From Woeseiaceae bacterium (lineage in GTDB: Bacteria > Pseudomonadota > Gammaproteobacteria > Steroidobacterales > Woeseiaceae): DNA of 64,000 bases. This document shows, one piece after another, positions 13,537 through 21,994 of this stretch; the stretch's first letter is position 1, and each line of letters begins with the position of its first letter. The translations under genes were made by a program, and so were the position numbers. The stretch spans positions 41,504 through 105,503 of the forward strand of contig JABDNG010000064.1 of the NCBI GenBank assembly GCA_013001045.1. Direction: 5' to 3'. The notes beneath the pieces were generated by a model. The model made no database searches. It saw only the letters and a list, made by a program, of their open reading frames with translations, and was not told the DNA's origin.

Positions 13537-14904
13537 ATGGAAGCGCAGAAAGCCAGACTTACAAACGGGCCCGTTGGCCGGCACCTTGTCGATATGACGT
13601 TGCCGATGCTACTCGGCATTACGACGATGATGGGCCAGTCGTTCATCGACGCGTGGTTTCTCGGTCGGGTCGGTGATCGTGCGCTGGCAGCCTACAGTTT
13701 TGGTTTTCCGATATTGATGATTGTTACCAGTGTCGCTATCGGCCTTGGGGCTGGCACATCATCGGTCGTCGCACGCGCCATCGGCGCCGAAGATCATAGT
13801 CGGGCGAAACGGCTGGTAACCGACAGCCTGATTCTGTCCTTCCTTATTACAGCGTCAGTCTGCGTGGTCGGTATTCTGACCATCGATCCCCTGTTTCGTG
13901 TTCTCGGCGCTCCGGATGACATGCTGCCGATGATCCGGAGCTTCATGATCATCCTGTACAGCGGCGTTTCCTTCGTCGTAGTCGGAATGGTGGGCATGAG
14001 CGGCATGCGGGCAACGGGTGATACGCGATTGCCGAGCAAGCTCATGATCGCAGGCGCCGTTCTGAATATCGCGCTCGACCCCATTCTTATTTTCGGACTT
14101 GGACCGATTCCGGCGATGGGCTTGAATGGCGCGGCGATGGCCGCGTTGCTCGCGAGGGGGGCAATATTCACGGGTACGCTCTACCTGCTAATACACAAGC
14201 TCGACATGGTCACGTTCAGGAAACCGGCATTCGCCGAATTGAAGAAGTCGTGGACGGACATTCTGCACGTCGGACTGCCGGCTGCGGGGACGAATGCCAT
14301 CGTACCTGTTGGTCTTGCAGTTATCACGGCGATGATTGCACGCTTCGGGCCGGAAGCCGTGGCCGGGTTCGGCGTCGCGAGCCGCATCGAGTCGCTGGTG
14401 CTGGTGCTCTACTACGCATTGTCGGCTGTCATAGGTCCTTTCGTCGGCCAGAACCTGAGCGCGGGTAAAGAGGACAGGATTCAGATGTCACTGCGGCTGT
14501 GTGCCGGGTTTTGTATTTCAAGCGGCCTCGTCGTTGCCGTCCTGCTGGGGTTACTGGCCGGCTTCCTGCCAACGCTGTTCAGCGATAGCGATGCCGTCGT
14601 TAGCGTTACTCGATCATTCCTCTTGATAGCGCCGATAAGTTATGGGGCATACGGAATCGTAATGGTCGTGAATGCAGCGTTTAACGGGCTCGGCAACCCG
14701 ATGCCGGGCGTCATCATCAGCGTCACCAGAATAGCGGTGTTGTATGTTCCGCTTGCGATGCTCGGCGTGCGTTTGTACGGCATCGTGGGAATCTTTGCGG
14801 CCTACGCGGTCGCAAACATTGTCTCCGGCGTCTTCGGTTACTACTGGGCGAGGTCGAACGCGCATCGGCTATGCGAACGCTCGGCCAGTCAGTCTATGGG
14901 CTGA
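13537..14904 (+). CDS. MATE family multidrug/cation efflux transporter
   Basis: A 455-residue inner-membrane transporter with about 12 hydrophobic helices arranged as two halves, of the multi-antimicrobial extrusion family. It exports organic cations or drugs in exchange for Na+ or H+. The N-terminus reads GRHLVDMTLPMLLGITTMMGQSF, typical of the family start. I chose ATG at 13537; an upstream GTG at 13480 would run into the divergent SRPBCC gene. The 3' end overlaps a convergent thioesterase gene by 16 bases. A second MATE gene of the DinF branch lies about 760 bases further on in the other direction. Confidence 0.9.
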   Translation: MEAQKARLTNGPVGRHLVDMTLPMLLGITTMMGQSFIDAWFLGRVGDRALAAYSFGFPILMIVTSVAIGLGAGTSSVVARAIGAEDHSRAKRLVTDSLILSFLITASVCVVGILTIDPLFRVLGAPDDMLPMIRSFMIILYSGVSFVVVGMVGMSGMRATGDTRLPSKLMIAGAVLNIALDPILIFGLGPIPAMGLNGAAMAALLARGAIFTGTLYLLIHKLDMVTFRKPAFAELKKSWTDILHVGLPAAGTNAIVPVGLAVITAMIARFGPEAVAGFGVASRIESLVLVLYYALSAVIGPFVGQNLSAGKEDRIQMSLRLCAGFCISSGLVVAVLLGLLAGFLPTLFSDSDAVVSVTRSFLLIAPISYGAYGIVMVVNAAFNGLGNPMPGVIISVTRIAVLYVPLAMLGVRLYGIVGIFAAYAVANIVSGVFGYYWARSNAHRLCERSASQSMG

Positions 14905-15680
14905 ATCAGCAGTGTCTGCAAGGCGGATCCCACGGGTCCCTTTTCATCGAACAATGTTGCCCGAGAAAGGCCGATACCGGTTGGCTCCCAAAACGAAACA
15001 GCGCTGGACGCAAGCCATTCCGATTCGGGTAGCCGATGCAAAACGATGGTGAGGTCGGGATTGACGAACGTCATGTCGGTCAGTTCTGCGTTTCTCGACG
15101 TACCGTTGCCACAGTCTGCCAATGGACAGATGCTTTGAAACGGTGACGGGGTTTCGTTGTCGAGCAACGGCGGGGTGCGCATCCAGAGTGTGGTCGGTCC
15201 CGGCGCGTTCGACTCGCCCGGCGGGTACGCGACTTCTATCGAATCGCGAAAAAATGGCAGGTCATGATGGGCGTTTTCAACGGCGAACCTGCCGGGCGTA
15301 GCATCTTTTCTCGAGGGTCCCTGAACGACCGTCGTGGGCAGTTTTCCGAAATCAGCTTTTACAAGGTGAAGACTCGTCGCCGTGGCACAGACTTTGCCCG
15401 CAGCGTCCGTCAGCGTGGCGCTGCCCGTTGCGGCGGCGCGCCCGCTTCGAGTGACTTTCGCATCGATACGAAACCCGGACATCGGGATCGGCCGCGCATA
15501 ATCGGTTGTGATTCGAACGAGTTGCTTGTCAGTCAGGGACTGCTCCAGCGCGCGTACTATTAATCCGGTTACAGGCCCCGCATGGCACGCGTCGGCTGAC
15601 CACGGGCCGCGTGCACCATCGTTGCCAACAAACCACTCGTCGTTGCGGATTGAGAAGAAAGTTCGTTTATCGTTGATCAT
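14889..15680 (-). CDS. Acyl-CoA thioesterase-like protein (double hot-dog)
   Basis: A 263-residue protein resembling TesB-type thioesterase family proteins, in which two hot-dog folds are fused. Clues are the early FSIRNDEWFVGN and GPWSADACHAGP segments, which match the substrate-loop region of these proteins, and a C-terminal second repeat containing DMTFVNPDLTIVLHR. The acyl substrate is unknown. It overlaps the upstream dinF-like gene by 14 bases and follows the acyl-CoA dehydrogenase in the same run, so a role in acyl-CoA metabolism is plausible. Its 3' end overlaps the convergent MATE gene. Confidence 0.75.
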   Translation of the reverse strand: MINDKRTFFSIRNDEWFVGNDGARGPWSADACHAGPVTGLIVRALEQSLTDKQLVRITTDYARPIPMSGFRIDAKVTRSGRAAATGSATLTDAAGKVCATATSLHLVKADFGKLPTTVVQGPSRKDATPGRFAVENAHHDLPFFRDSIEVAYPPGESNAPGPTTLWMRTPPLLDNETPSPFQSICPLADCGNGTSRNAELTDMTFVNPDLTIVLHRLPESEWLASSAVSFWEPTGIGLSRATLFDEKGPVGSALQTLLIQPID

Positions 15681-17004
15681 GATCCAAAGACACCATCGGT
15701 ATTACGGTTCTGCGGTAGCCAATATGCATGCCAATACCACGGCTGGCCATGAACAATAGAAAAGCAAGCCATAGTCCATCATTACCCAGCGGCTTTAAAA
15801 AATACCAGGCGGGAAGAAACACAAGGAGCGTAGAAATGATCATGATGTTGCGCATCTCCTTCGCACGTGTGGCGCCAACATAGACGCCGTCGTAAAGAAA
15901 ACACCATACGGAGACGAGTGGCGAAGCGATCATCCAGGGAAGGTAGCGAATCGCCGCCTCCCGAACATCGGGCAGGTCAGTCAGTATGCCGATAATCGTG
16001 CGGCCCGCGACAAGGTAGACGAGAGTAAACGCGATAGAAAAGATGAGCGACCACTTGAGCGTCAGTCGGACTGACTCCTTAAGTGCATCGCGTCGCTTCT
16101 GGCCGATTGCCTTGCCGACGAGCGCTTCCGCTGCATGCGCCACGCCGTCGAGGCCAAATGACGTCAGGTTCTGAAAATTCATTAGCACCGCATTCGCAGC
16201 CAGCACGAGTCCGCCGAGGCGTGCGCCTTGTGCCGTAACGAAGCCAAGCGTGAACATCAGTGCCATCGTGCGCACGAACAGGTTGGCGTTTACTGAGAAG
16301 AATGCCTTATACGCGGCGACGTTAATCAGCCTTGCGACCGGCCAGTGTCCGGCGCGTTTTCGGAGTGCGGAAAGTGCGAACGCCCCGCCGACCGCGAGTC
16401 CGGAATACTCGGCAAAAACAGAGGCGAGAGCGACGCCATCGACTTTCATACCAAGAGCGAGAACGAAGACCAGGTCGAGGACAATATTGGTGATATTGAT
16501 GGTTAGAAAAATGAGCAAGGGAATCCTGGCATTCTGCAATCCGATGAACCAGCCGATTAACGCGAAATTGGCGAGTGTGCCGGGTGCGCTCCAGATTCGG
16601 ATCGAAAAATACTCGAGCGCATGCACATGTGTTTCGGCGTCGGGGCCGAGCAGGTACATCGCGGCACTTCCGAGCGGAGCCTGTAATGCGATTAACGTGA
16701 ACGCGATCAGCATCGCGACGATCAGGGCCTGACCGAGCGAAACGCGCAAGCCATCATTGTCGTCGGCACCAAAACTCTGTGCGGTGATGCCCGTGGTGCC
16801 CATGCGCAGGAAATTAACGCCGGTATACAGGAAGCTGAATATCATTGCGCCGATGGCGACGGCGCCCAGGTAGACGGGACTGTCGAGATGCCCGGTGACA
16901 CCGGTGTCGACCATGCCGAGGAGCGGTACCGAGACATTGGACAAGATCATCGGCGCCGCGATACGCCACATGTCCCGGTTCTGCGGTAGACGACCGTCCG
17001 TCAA
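15667..17004 (-). CDS. dinF: MATE family transporter, DinF branch
   Basis: A 445-residue membrane protein with about 12 helices. The stretch WRIAAPMILSNVSVPLLGMV followed by DTGVTGHLDSPVYLGAVAIG is close to E. coli DinF. That protein is SOS-induced there; I see no clear LexA box here, because the start lies only seven bases after the acyl-CoA dehydrogenase stop. The first codon is TTG at 17004; an ATG at 16971 is the alternative and would remove 11 residues. It overlaps the downstream thioesterase gene. Confidence 0.88.
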   Translation of the reverse strand: MTDGRLPQNRDMWRIAAPMILSNVSVPLLGMVDTGVTGHLDSPVYLGAVAIGAMIFSFLYTGVNFLRMGTTGITAQSFGADDNDGLRVSLGQALIVAMLIAFTLIALQAPLGSAAMYLLGPDAETHVHALEYFSIRIWSAPGTLANFALIGWFIGLQNARIPLLIFLTINITNIVLDLVFVLALGMKVDGVALASVFAEYSGLAVGGAFALSALRKRAGHWPVARLINVAAYKAFFSVNANLFVRTMALMFTLGFVTAQGARLGGLVLAANAVLMNFQNLTSFGLDGVAHAAEALVGKAIGQKRRDALKESVRLTLKWSLIFSIAFTLVYLVAGRTIIGILTDLPDVREAAIRYLPWMIASPLVSVWCFLYDGVYVGATRAKEMRNIMIISTLLVFLPAWYFLKPLGNDGLWLAFLLFMASRGIGMHIGYRRTVIPMVSLDHDQR

Positions 17005-17011
17005 ACAGTAT

Positions 17012-18184
17012 TCACCCGAAGGCGTTTGTGCCGGTCAACTCCATACCGACGACAAGCTGGTGAACCGTTTCGGTTCCCTCATAAGTGATGACGCTTTCGA
17101 GGTTCAGCATGTGGCGAATCGGCACATATTCGGCGCTGATGCCGGCGCCACCGAGAATGTCGCGCGCGTCGCGAGCGATATCGAGTGCCGCGCGGCAATT
17201 GTTCCACTTGGCCAGCGAAACTTGCGTCGGTTTCAGTGCACCCTTGTCCTTGATACGGCCGAGTCGCAACGACAGTAGCTGCGCCGTCGTGATTCGACGA
17301 CTCATGTCCGCAAGACGAATTTGCATCGCCTGTGTGTGCGCGACGGGGCGATTAAAAAGTATTCGGTCCTGAGAGTATTTGAGCGCTTCATCCAGGCAAG
17401 CCTGTGCAGCGCCGATGACGCCCCAGGTTATACCGTAACGCGCTTGCGTGAGGCAGCTGAGCGGTCCTTTCAGGCTAGACACGCCCGGCAATACGTTGGC
17501 GGCAGGGATACGGACATCATTAAAAAACAATGCGCCCGTAACGGACGCGCGCAGCGAGAATTTGTTTTCGATTTCCTGAGTTTCGTAACCCGGCATGTCC
17601 TTCTCGACGATGAAACCCCTCACGCCCTCATCGGTCATGGCCCAGACGACAGCCGCATCCGCGATCGTCGCGTTGGTGATCCACATTTTGGAGCCGTTCA
17701 GTATCCAGTCGTCACCGTCGCGCTTCGCGTGCGTCTTCATGTTGCCCGGATCGGAACCACCATGCGCTTCAGTCAAACCGAAACAACCGATTGCCTCGCC
17801 GCGCGCCATGGCTGGCAACCATCGCTGCTTCTGTTCCTCGGAGCCGTAAGCATGAATCGGGAACATGACAAGGCTGCTCTGTACCGAAACGAAACTTCTG
17901 AGCGCGCTGTCACCGCGCTCGAGTTCCTGGCAAATCAGGCCGTAGCTGACACTGTTGAGGCCAGCACAATCATAGCCGTCGATAGACGTGCCAAGCAGCC
18001 CCAGTTCGGCGACTTCGCCGATCAGGTGCCGTGGGAACCGGTGTTGCTCGAAGGCTTCGCGCATCAGCGGAATCACCTTGTCGTCGACGTAGCGCGCGAC
18101 GGTGTCCTTCACCATGATTTCGTCTTCGCTCAATTCAGAACGGACGTCGTACAGGTCGAGTGGGTCAAGCTGTTGCGTGCTCAC
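17012..18184 (-). CDS. gcdH: Acyl-CoA dehydrogenase, glutaryl-CoA dehydrogenase type
   Basis: A 390-residue FAD flavoenzyme. The FAD-binding signature reads CFGLTEAHGGSDPGNM, and the C-terminal YEGTET carries the catalytic-base glutamate of this branch. The QARYGITWGVIGAA segment with its arginine and the C-terminal VGMELTGTNAFG are typical of glutaryl-CoA dehydrogenase, which oxidises and decarboxylates glutaryl-CoA to crotonyl-CoA in lysine, tryptophan and aromatic breakdown. The start is GTG with AGGA upstream. No other genes of that pathway are next to it, so the exact substrate is inferred from motifs only. Confidence 0.88.
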   Translation of the reverse strand: MSTQQLDPLDLYDVRSELSEDEIMVKDTVARYVDDKVIPLMREAFEQHRFPRHLIGEVAELGLLGTSIDGYDCAGLNSVSYGLICQELERGDSALRSFVSVQSSLVMFPIHAYGSEEQKQRWLPAMARGEAIGCFGLTEAHGGSDPGNMKTHAKRDGDDWILNGSKMWITNATIADAAVVWAMTDEGVRGFIVEKDMPGYETQEIENKFSLRASVTGALFFNDVRIPAANVLPGVSSLKGPLSCLTQARYGITWGVIGAAQACLDEALKYSQDRILFNRPVAHTQAMQIRLADMSRRITTAQLLSLRLGRIKDKGALKPTQVSLAKWNNCRAALDIARDARDILGGAGISAEYVPIRHMLNLESVITYEGTETVHQLVVGMELTGTNAFG

Positions 18185-18245
18185 GGGGATCCTCGCGGGT
18201 GGTGGGGCACTGATTCTAGTCGAAGTAGCCTATCGTGGCACCCGT

Positions 18246-18713
18246 CTAATAGGGGATACCAAGGCGCCGGTAGATGACCGACAGCAACCAGGCGGGACCG
18301 ATCATCATGAGCTGAAGGTCCTGCAAAACGGCCCTAACGCCTCCCGACCCACGGCGGCCAAGCCAGAGGCCGACGATGCCCGCGACGACAAAGCCCGTGG
18401 AAACGCCGAGCGCCGGATAACTCGATGCGGTCAGCCAAAGCTGCAGTGACGCGAGCCCCAACATAAACGGCAGCATGCCGATGGCGATCGACAGCGAAAT
18501 AATGAAGTAGTAAATGGTGGTGGCCATCAGGAATGCGCTACCCCAGTTGAGGAATGGCGATATTTCGTAGAATTCTGCCGGCACCGGCAGGTACCACAAA
18601 AGGCCAACGGTGCCCACGACGACCATGGGTACAGCCGCCCAGAAAACCCAGGGGTTTGTGAGGTCGCTGTGGTTTTGCTCGTAGCGTAGCAGCCAGTTGT
18701 CGGTATCGCTCAT
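18246..18713 (-). CDS. DUF962 / Mpo1-like membrane protein
   Basis: A 155-residue inner-membrane protein with about four hydrophobic helices. The N-terminal WLLRYEQNHSDLTNP and the C-terminal GRRGSGG...LQDLQLMMIGPAW resemble the DUF962 family, whose yeast member Mpo1 is an iron-dependent 2-hydroxy fatty acid dioxygenase. Several histidines usual in the family appear to be missing: the IHW position reads VFW, and the GH before the C-terminal motif reads GL. A GTG four codons upstream is possible, but GGAAGA fits the ATG at 18713. Function is uncertain. Confidence 0.65.
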   Translation of the reverse strand: MSDTDNWLLRYEQNHSDLTNPWVFWAAVPMVVVGTVGLLWYLPVPAEFYEISPFLNWGSAFLMATTIYYFIISLSIAIGMLPFMLGLASLQLWLTASSYPALGVSTGFVVAGIVGLWLGRRGSGGVRAVLQDLQLMMIGPAWLLSVIYRRLGIPY

Positions 18714-18802
18714 CGGATCTTCCACTCGGCGACCCGCTATTCTACACGTAGCCTGCGAATCCTGTGACGTAGCACGCAGTATCGGAAATTAATGCGACTT
18801 TT

Positions 18803-18837
18803 CTGAACATAAGGGTCACAATTAAGTCTGTGTTCAG
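18803..18837. repeat. Inverted repeat upstream of the OmpA-like gene
   Basis: CTGAACA at 18803-18809 is mirrored by TGTTCAG at 18831-18837 with a 21-base spacer. A TACAAT that could be a -10 box follows at 18850-18855, 35 bases before the OmpA-like start. The repeat may be an operator, or chance; no regulator can be named. Confidence 0.3.
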
Positions 18838-18890
18838 GTAATTAGCGACTACAATGCGCGGGTATTTAATCCAGGCAAGAGGATAGGATC

Positions 18891-19568
18891 ATGAGTAACA
18901 AATCTCCAAAACTGCTTCTCGCACTGACCGTGTTCGCGGTCTTCGTGAGTGGTTGTGAAACGTTGGACCCGTATACACGGGAAGAGAAAACCAGCAAGGC
19001 CACGAAAGGCGCGCTGATCGGTGCGGCCGCCGGCGCGGTTGTGGGCCTGATATCGGGCGACGACGCCGTCGAGCGCAGGCAGCGTGCCTTGATCGGCGCC
19101 GGGGTCGGTGCATTGGCCGGCGGTGCGATTGGCAACTACCAGGATCGTCAGGAAGCCAAGCTGCGCGCCGAACTCGAAGGCACGGGCGTCAGCGTGACGC
19201 GAATTGGCGACAACATCACCCTCAACATGCCGGGTAATGTCACGTTCGCGACGAATAGCTCGGATTTGAGTCCGGCATTCTTCGACGTGCTGAATTCCGT
19301 CGGTAAAGTACTGGGCGAATTCAACAAGACCGTTGTCGAGGTTGCCGGCCATACCGACAGTACCGGTACCGATTCGTACAACCAGAGCCTGTCGGAACGT
19401 CGAGCCGGGGCGGTTTCGAGTTACCTGACAGCACAAGGCGTAAGCGGGCAGCGCCTGATCACCGTGGGTATGGGTGAACAGCGGCCAGTCGCGGACAACA
19501 GCACACCTGAAGGCCGCCAGGCCAACCGGCGTGTCGAAATCACGATGGTGCCAATAACGGCCGGCTAG
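18891..19568 (+). CDS. OmpA family lipoprotein with glycine zipper
   Basis: A 225-residue outer-membrane-associated lipoprotein. The signal peptide ends in a lipobox FVSGC with the lipidated C22. Residues about 40-95 form a glycine-zipper segment (GALIGAAAGAVVG and GALAGGAIG), and residues about 110-225 form an OmpA-like peptidoglycan-binding domain with the conserved GHTDSTGTDSYNQSLSERRA and NRRVEI motifs. It is close in layout to YiaD/Pal-like envelope proteins that tether the outer membrane to the wall. The SD AGGATAGGATC is close to ideal. A clear terminator follows. Confidence 0.92.
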   Translation: MSNKSPKLLLALTVFAVFVSGCETLDPYTREEKTSKATKGALIGAAAGAVVGLISGDDAVERRQRALIGAGVGALAGGAIGNYQDRQEAKLRAELEGTGVSVTRIGDNITLNMPGNVTFATNSSDLSPAFFDVLNSVGKVLGEFNKTVVEVAGHTDSTGTDSYNQSLSERRAGAVSSYLTAQGVSGQRLITVGMGEQRPVADNSTPEGRQANRRVEITMVPITAG

Positions 19569-19588
19569 AAGTTCCAGAGCAGCAAGAT

Positions 19589-19624
19589 AACGCGGCGGCC
19601 AGGGATGGTTCGCCGCGTTTTTTT
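19589..19624 (+). terminator. Rho-independent terminator after the OmpA-like gene
   Basis: The stem CGCGGCG (19591-19597) pairs with CGCCGCG (19611-19617), extended by AA/TT, with a 13-base loop and seven T residues at 19618-19624. It starts about 20 bases after the OmpA-like stop. Confidence 0.88.
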
Positions 19625-19638
19625 ATCAGGAGTGTCGC

Positions 19639-19956
19639 TTGAGTCGAAGGTTTAACAAGCGCGACACCGGCACCTGGATCGAGATCACGGGATTCGTGAG
19701 GCGGCTGCTGGTGGATGATGACGATGGTTCCCGCCATCAGCGCTTCATCATTGATATCGGCAATCGCGCCACGCTCCTTATTGCCCACAATATCGATCTC
19801 GCGAAGCGGGTTCCCTTGGGACTCGGTGACCGGGTGTACGTGCGCGGCATGTACGAATGGAACGACCTGGGTGGCCTGGTGCACTGGACGCATCATGATC
19901 CGCTGGGTATCGAAGATGGCGGTTACGTGCGCTACCGACGACACGATTATCGGTAG
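19639..19956 (+). CDS. DUF3465 domain protein
   Basis: A 105-residue protein. It carries the family segments GFVRRLLVDDDDGSRHQRFI, LLIAHNIDLAKRVPLGLGD and VHWTHHDP, which are characteristic of DUF3465 and suggest a small OB-like beta barrel. The start is TTG at 19639 with AGGAG seven bases upstream. Other members often have a signal peptide or membrane anchor; none is seen here. The function is unknown. Its ribosome site begins directly after the T-run of the preceding terminator, so its transcript is either read-through or starts within that short space. Confidence 0.75.
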   Translation: MSRRFNKRDTGTWIEITGFVRRLLVDDDDGSRHQRFIIDIGNRATLLIAHNIDLAKRVPLGLGDRVYVRGMYEWNDLGGLVHWTHHDPLGIEDGGYVRYRRHDYR

Positions 19957-19972
19957 CACAGCAATCACGCAC

Positions 19973-19998
19973 AAAAAAAGGCCGCTCACCGAGCGGCC
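19973..19998 (-). terminator. Rho-independent terminator after rpoH
   Basis: The stem GGCCGCT (19980-19986) pairs with AGCGGCC (19992-19998). Read on the minus strand it is followed by seven T residues (A at 19973-19979). It lies about 20 bases past the rpoH stop and could also serve the convergent DUF3465 gene weakly. Confidence 0.85.
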
Positions 19999-20019
19999 TT
20001 CTCGTTCATGCGGACTTAT

Positions 20020-20883
20020 CTAAACAGCCATCGCGTTGCCGAGTTTCTTGATAGCGTTGGCCTCAATCTGTCGAATGCGCTCAGCTGAAACGCCGTACTC
20101 CGCGGCGAGTTCGTGCAGCGTCATCTTCGTATCGCTGAGCCACCGCTGTTCGAGAATGCGGCGGGATCTGTCATCAAGAATATTGAGCGCGGACGCCATG
20201 CGTGTGCTTGCGTCCGAATGCCAGTCGTCCGCCTCGACGAGCACAGCGGGATCGGCATCCGGGCTCGGCAGGTACGCGGCCGGCGTGAAGTTGCGGTCAT
20301 CATCGGCATCCGGAGTCGGGTCAAAGATGGCATCACGAGAATGCAGTCGTTTCTCCATTTCCGTGACTTCCTTCGCGCTAACGCCCAGGTCCTTGGCGAC
20401 TGCTTCGGTTTCGGCAGCCGATAACCAGGCAAGGCTCTTTTTCGCTCTGCGAAGATTGAAAAACAGCTTACGTTGCGCCTTGGTTGTCGCAACTTTCACG
20501 ATGCGCCAGTTCTTGAGGACAAACTCGTGTATCTCTGCACGAATCCAGTGCACGGCGAATGACACCAGGCGCACGTCGTAACTCGGATCAAAGCGTTTCA
20601 CCGCCTTCATGAGACCAACGTTGCCTTCCTGGATCAGATCGTTCAGGGGCAGGCCGTAGCCTGTGTAGCCTTTGGCAATATGTACGACAAATCGCAAGTG
20701 CGCCATGACCAGGTCGCGTGCGGCATCGAGATCTTCATGATCGCGAAAGCGCGTTGACAGTGCCTGTTCATCTTCTTTCGACAGAACAGGAATGGCGCCG
20801 ACGGCCTGAATATAGGCATCGAGACTGCCTACCGGGCCTGCCAGTACCAGATCGTGGTTGTACTTTGCTACAGCGTTTGTCAT
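20020..20883 (-). CDS. rpoH: RNA polymerase heat-shock sigma factor (sigma-32)
   Basis: A 287-residue sigma factor that directs RNA polymerase to heat-shock promoters. Region 2 shows DLIQEGNVGLMKAVKRFDP and the 2.4-type segment with WIRAEIHEFVLKNWRIVK; the RpoH box region (about QRKLFFNLRR) follows, and region 4 ends with an EYGVSAERIRQIE helix-turn-helix. GGAGG lies just before the ATG. It is downstream of ftsY-ftsE-ftsX, the classical order in gammaproteobacteria. A perfect CIRCE operator lies 27 bases upstream of the start codon, so HrcA probably represses it. Confidence 0.97.
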   Translation of the reverse strand: MTNAVAKYNHDLVLAGPVGSLDAYIQAVGAIPVLSKEDEQALSTRFRDHEDLDAARDLVMAHLRFVVHIAKGYTGYGLPLNDLIQEGNVGLMKAVKRFDPSYDVRLVSFAVHWIRAEIHEFVLKNWRIVKVATTKAQRKLFFNLRRAKKSLAWLSAAETEAVAKDLGVSAKEVTEMEKRLHSRDAIFDPTPDADDDRNFTPAAYLPSPDADPAVLVEADDWHSDASTRMASALNILDDRSRRILEQRWLSDTKMTLHELAAEYGVSAERIRQIEANAIKKLGNAMAV

Positions 20884-20910
20884 CGACTACCTCCGTGATG
20901 GCGAGCAATT

Positions 20911-20937
20911 TTAGCACTCGCAATCTTAGAGTGCTAA
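20911..20937. promoter_or_regulatory. CIRCE operator (HrcA site) upstream of rpoH
   Basis: TTAGCACTC at 20911-20919, a nine-base spacer, then GAGTGCTAA at 20929-20937. This is an exact match to the CIRCE consensus bound by the HrcA repressor. In the rpoH leader (27 bases before ATG) it would place sigma-32 under HrcA control. hrcA itself is not in the window. Confidence 0.9.
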
Positions 20938-21028
20938 TAAATGACTGAGTTCCCAGCAGAAAAAAATTATTTTTATAATTAAAACAATATCTTGCGGTGT
21001 CTAGCGGGCCCTGGATTATGTTTAATAA

Positions 21029-21994
21029 TTAGCGTGGCTCGATGCGCCGCATGTGTCGGGCCGTCGTGAGCCACGAGCCGAGCAGCCCCAGGAAGATGCC
21101 GAGGCCAACGATAGCGGCGCTTTCCTCGAGGCCCAGTGATGCAACAACAATGTTGCTCTGATAGAGGCCGGATAGCCGCGCGACGGGCCCCTCGAGCAGG
21201 TACAAACCGTAATGAACCAGGGCCAACGCCATAAGCCCGCCAAGCAAGCCATACCAGAGACCCGTCCAGAGAAAAGGACGTCGAACAAATGCATTGGATG
21301 CACCGATCAGCTTGGTGACTTCGATCTCATCACGACGATTTTCGATATCAAGGCGAATCGTGTTGCCGATAATGACGACGATTGCGACGCCGAGCAGCCC
21401 GGCGCCAATCCCGATGGCTTGCCTGACGATGTCCAGTATCGCGTGGAAACGCTGCACCCATTCGGTATCGACCTGCACGTGATCGATTTCCGGCAAATTA
21501 CCGATCTCTTCCTGCAGCAAAGTGAGCGACTCACTCGTATTGCCGGCTCCCGGCCTTACAACCAGGGTATGCGGCAATGGATTGCCGGGCAGCTGGCTCA
21601 GCGCATCACCGAATCCGGATTGCTTCTTGAATTCGGCGAGGGCGTCGTCGGCCGAAATAAAATCAACCTTGTCGACGTCTGCCCGTTGCCCGATAAGTCG
21701 GCCAAGTGCTGCGCCGTCATCGACCGAAATCTCCTGTTTCAGGAAGACCGAAAAGTCGAACGCATTGTCCCAGCTGCCACTCACGCTTCGCGCATTCTTG
21801 ACGACGACGTTGATGGCGGCGGGTAATGCCAGCGTGACGGCAATGACGAGGATAATCATGAAGCTCGCAAACGGCTGACGCGCGAGCCGGCCGAGCGATC
21901 CTAAAGCTGTACTAACGTGGCGAGTTACCCAGATAGACAGCGGTCCCGATGAACGAACCGGGGCTACGGCATCGGCGTTACGGGTTACTGCCAT
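21029..21994 (-). CDS. ftsX: Cell division protein FtsX (ABC-type membrane subunit)
   Basis: A 321-residue inner-membrane protein that, with FtsE, activates septal peptidoglycan hydrolases during division. A cytoplasmic N-terminus is followed by a first membrane helix (ASFMIILVIAVTLALPAAINVVV), a periplasmic loop with the FtsX ECD-type SVFLKQEISVDD start, and three more helices, the fourth near the C-terminus. The start is ATG at 21994 rather than the longer frame at 22045, giving a 10-base overlap with ftsE. It is the last gene of ftsY-ftsE-ftsX. Confidence 0.95.
   Translation of the reverse strand: MAVTRNADAVAPVRSSGPLSIWVTRHVSTALGSLGRLARQPFASFMIILVIAVTLALPAAINVVVKNARSVSGSWDNAFDFSVFLKQEISVDDGAALGRLIGQRADVDKVDFISADDALAEFKKQSGFGDALSQLPGNPLPHTLVVRPGAGNTSESLTLLQEEIGNLPEIDHVQVDTEWVQRFHAILDIVRQAIGIGAGLLGVAIVVIIGNTIRLDIENRRDEIEVTKLIGASNAFVRRPFLWTGLWYGLLGGLMALALVHYGLYLLEGPVARLSGLYQSNIVVASLGLEESAAIVGLGIFLGLLGSWLTTARHMRRIEPR

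Noticed and set aside
20940-21028. Sigma-70 or sigma-32 promoter for rpoH in the AT-rich stretch
   Set aside because: Several AT-rich hexamers exist but none pairs with a good -35 at proper spacing, so no promoter was called.
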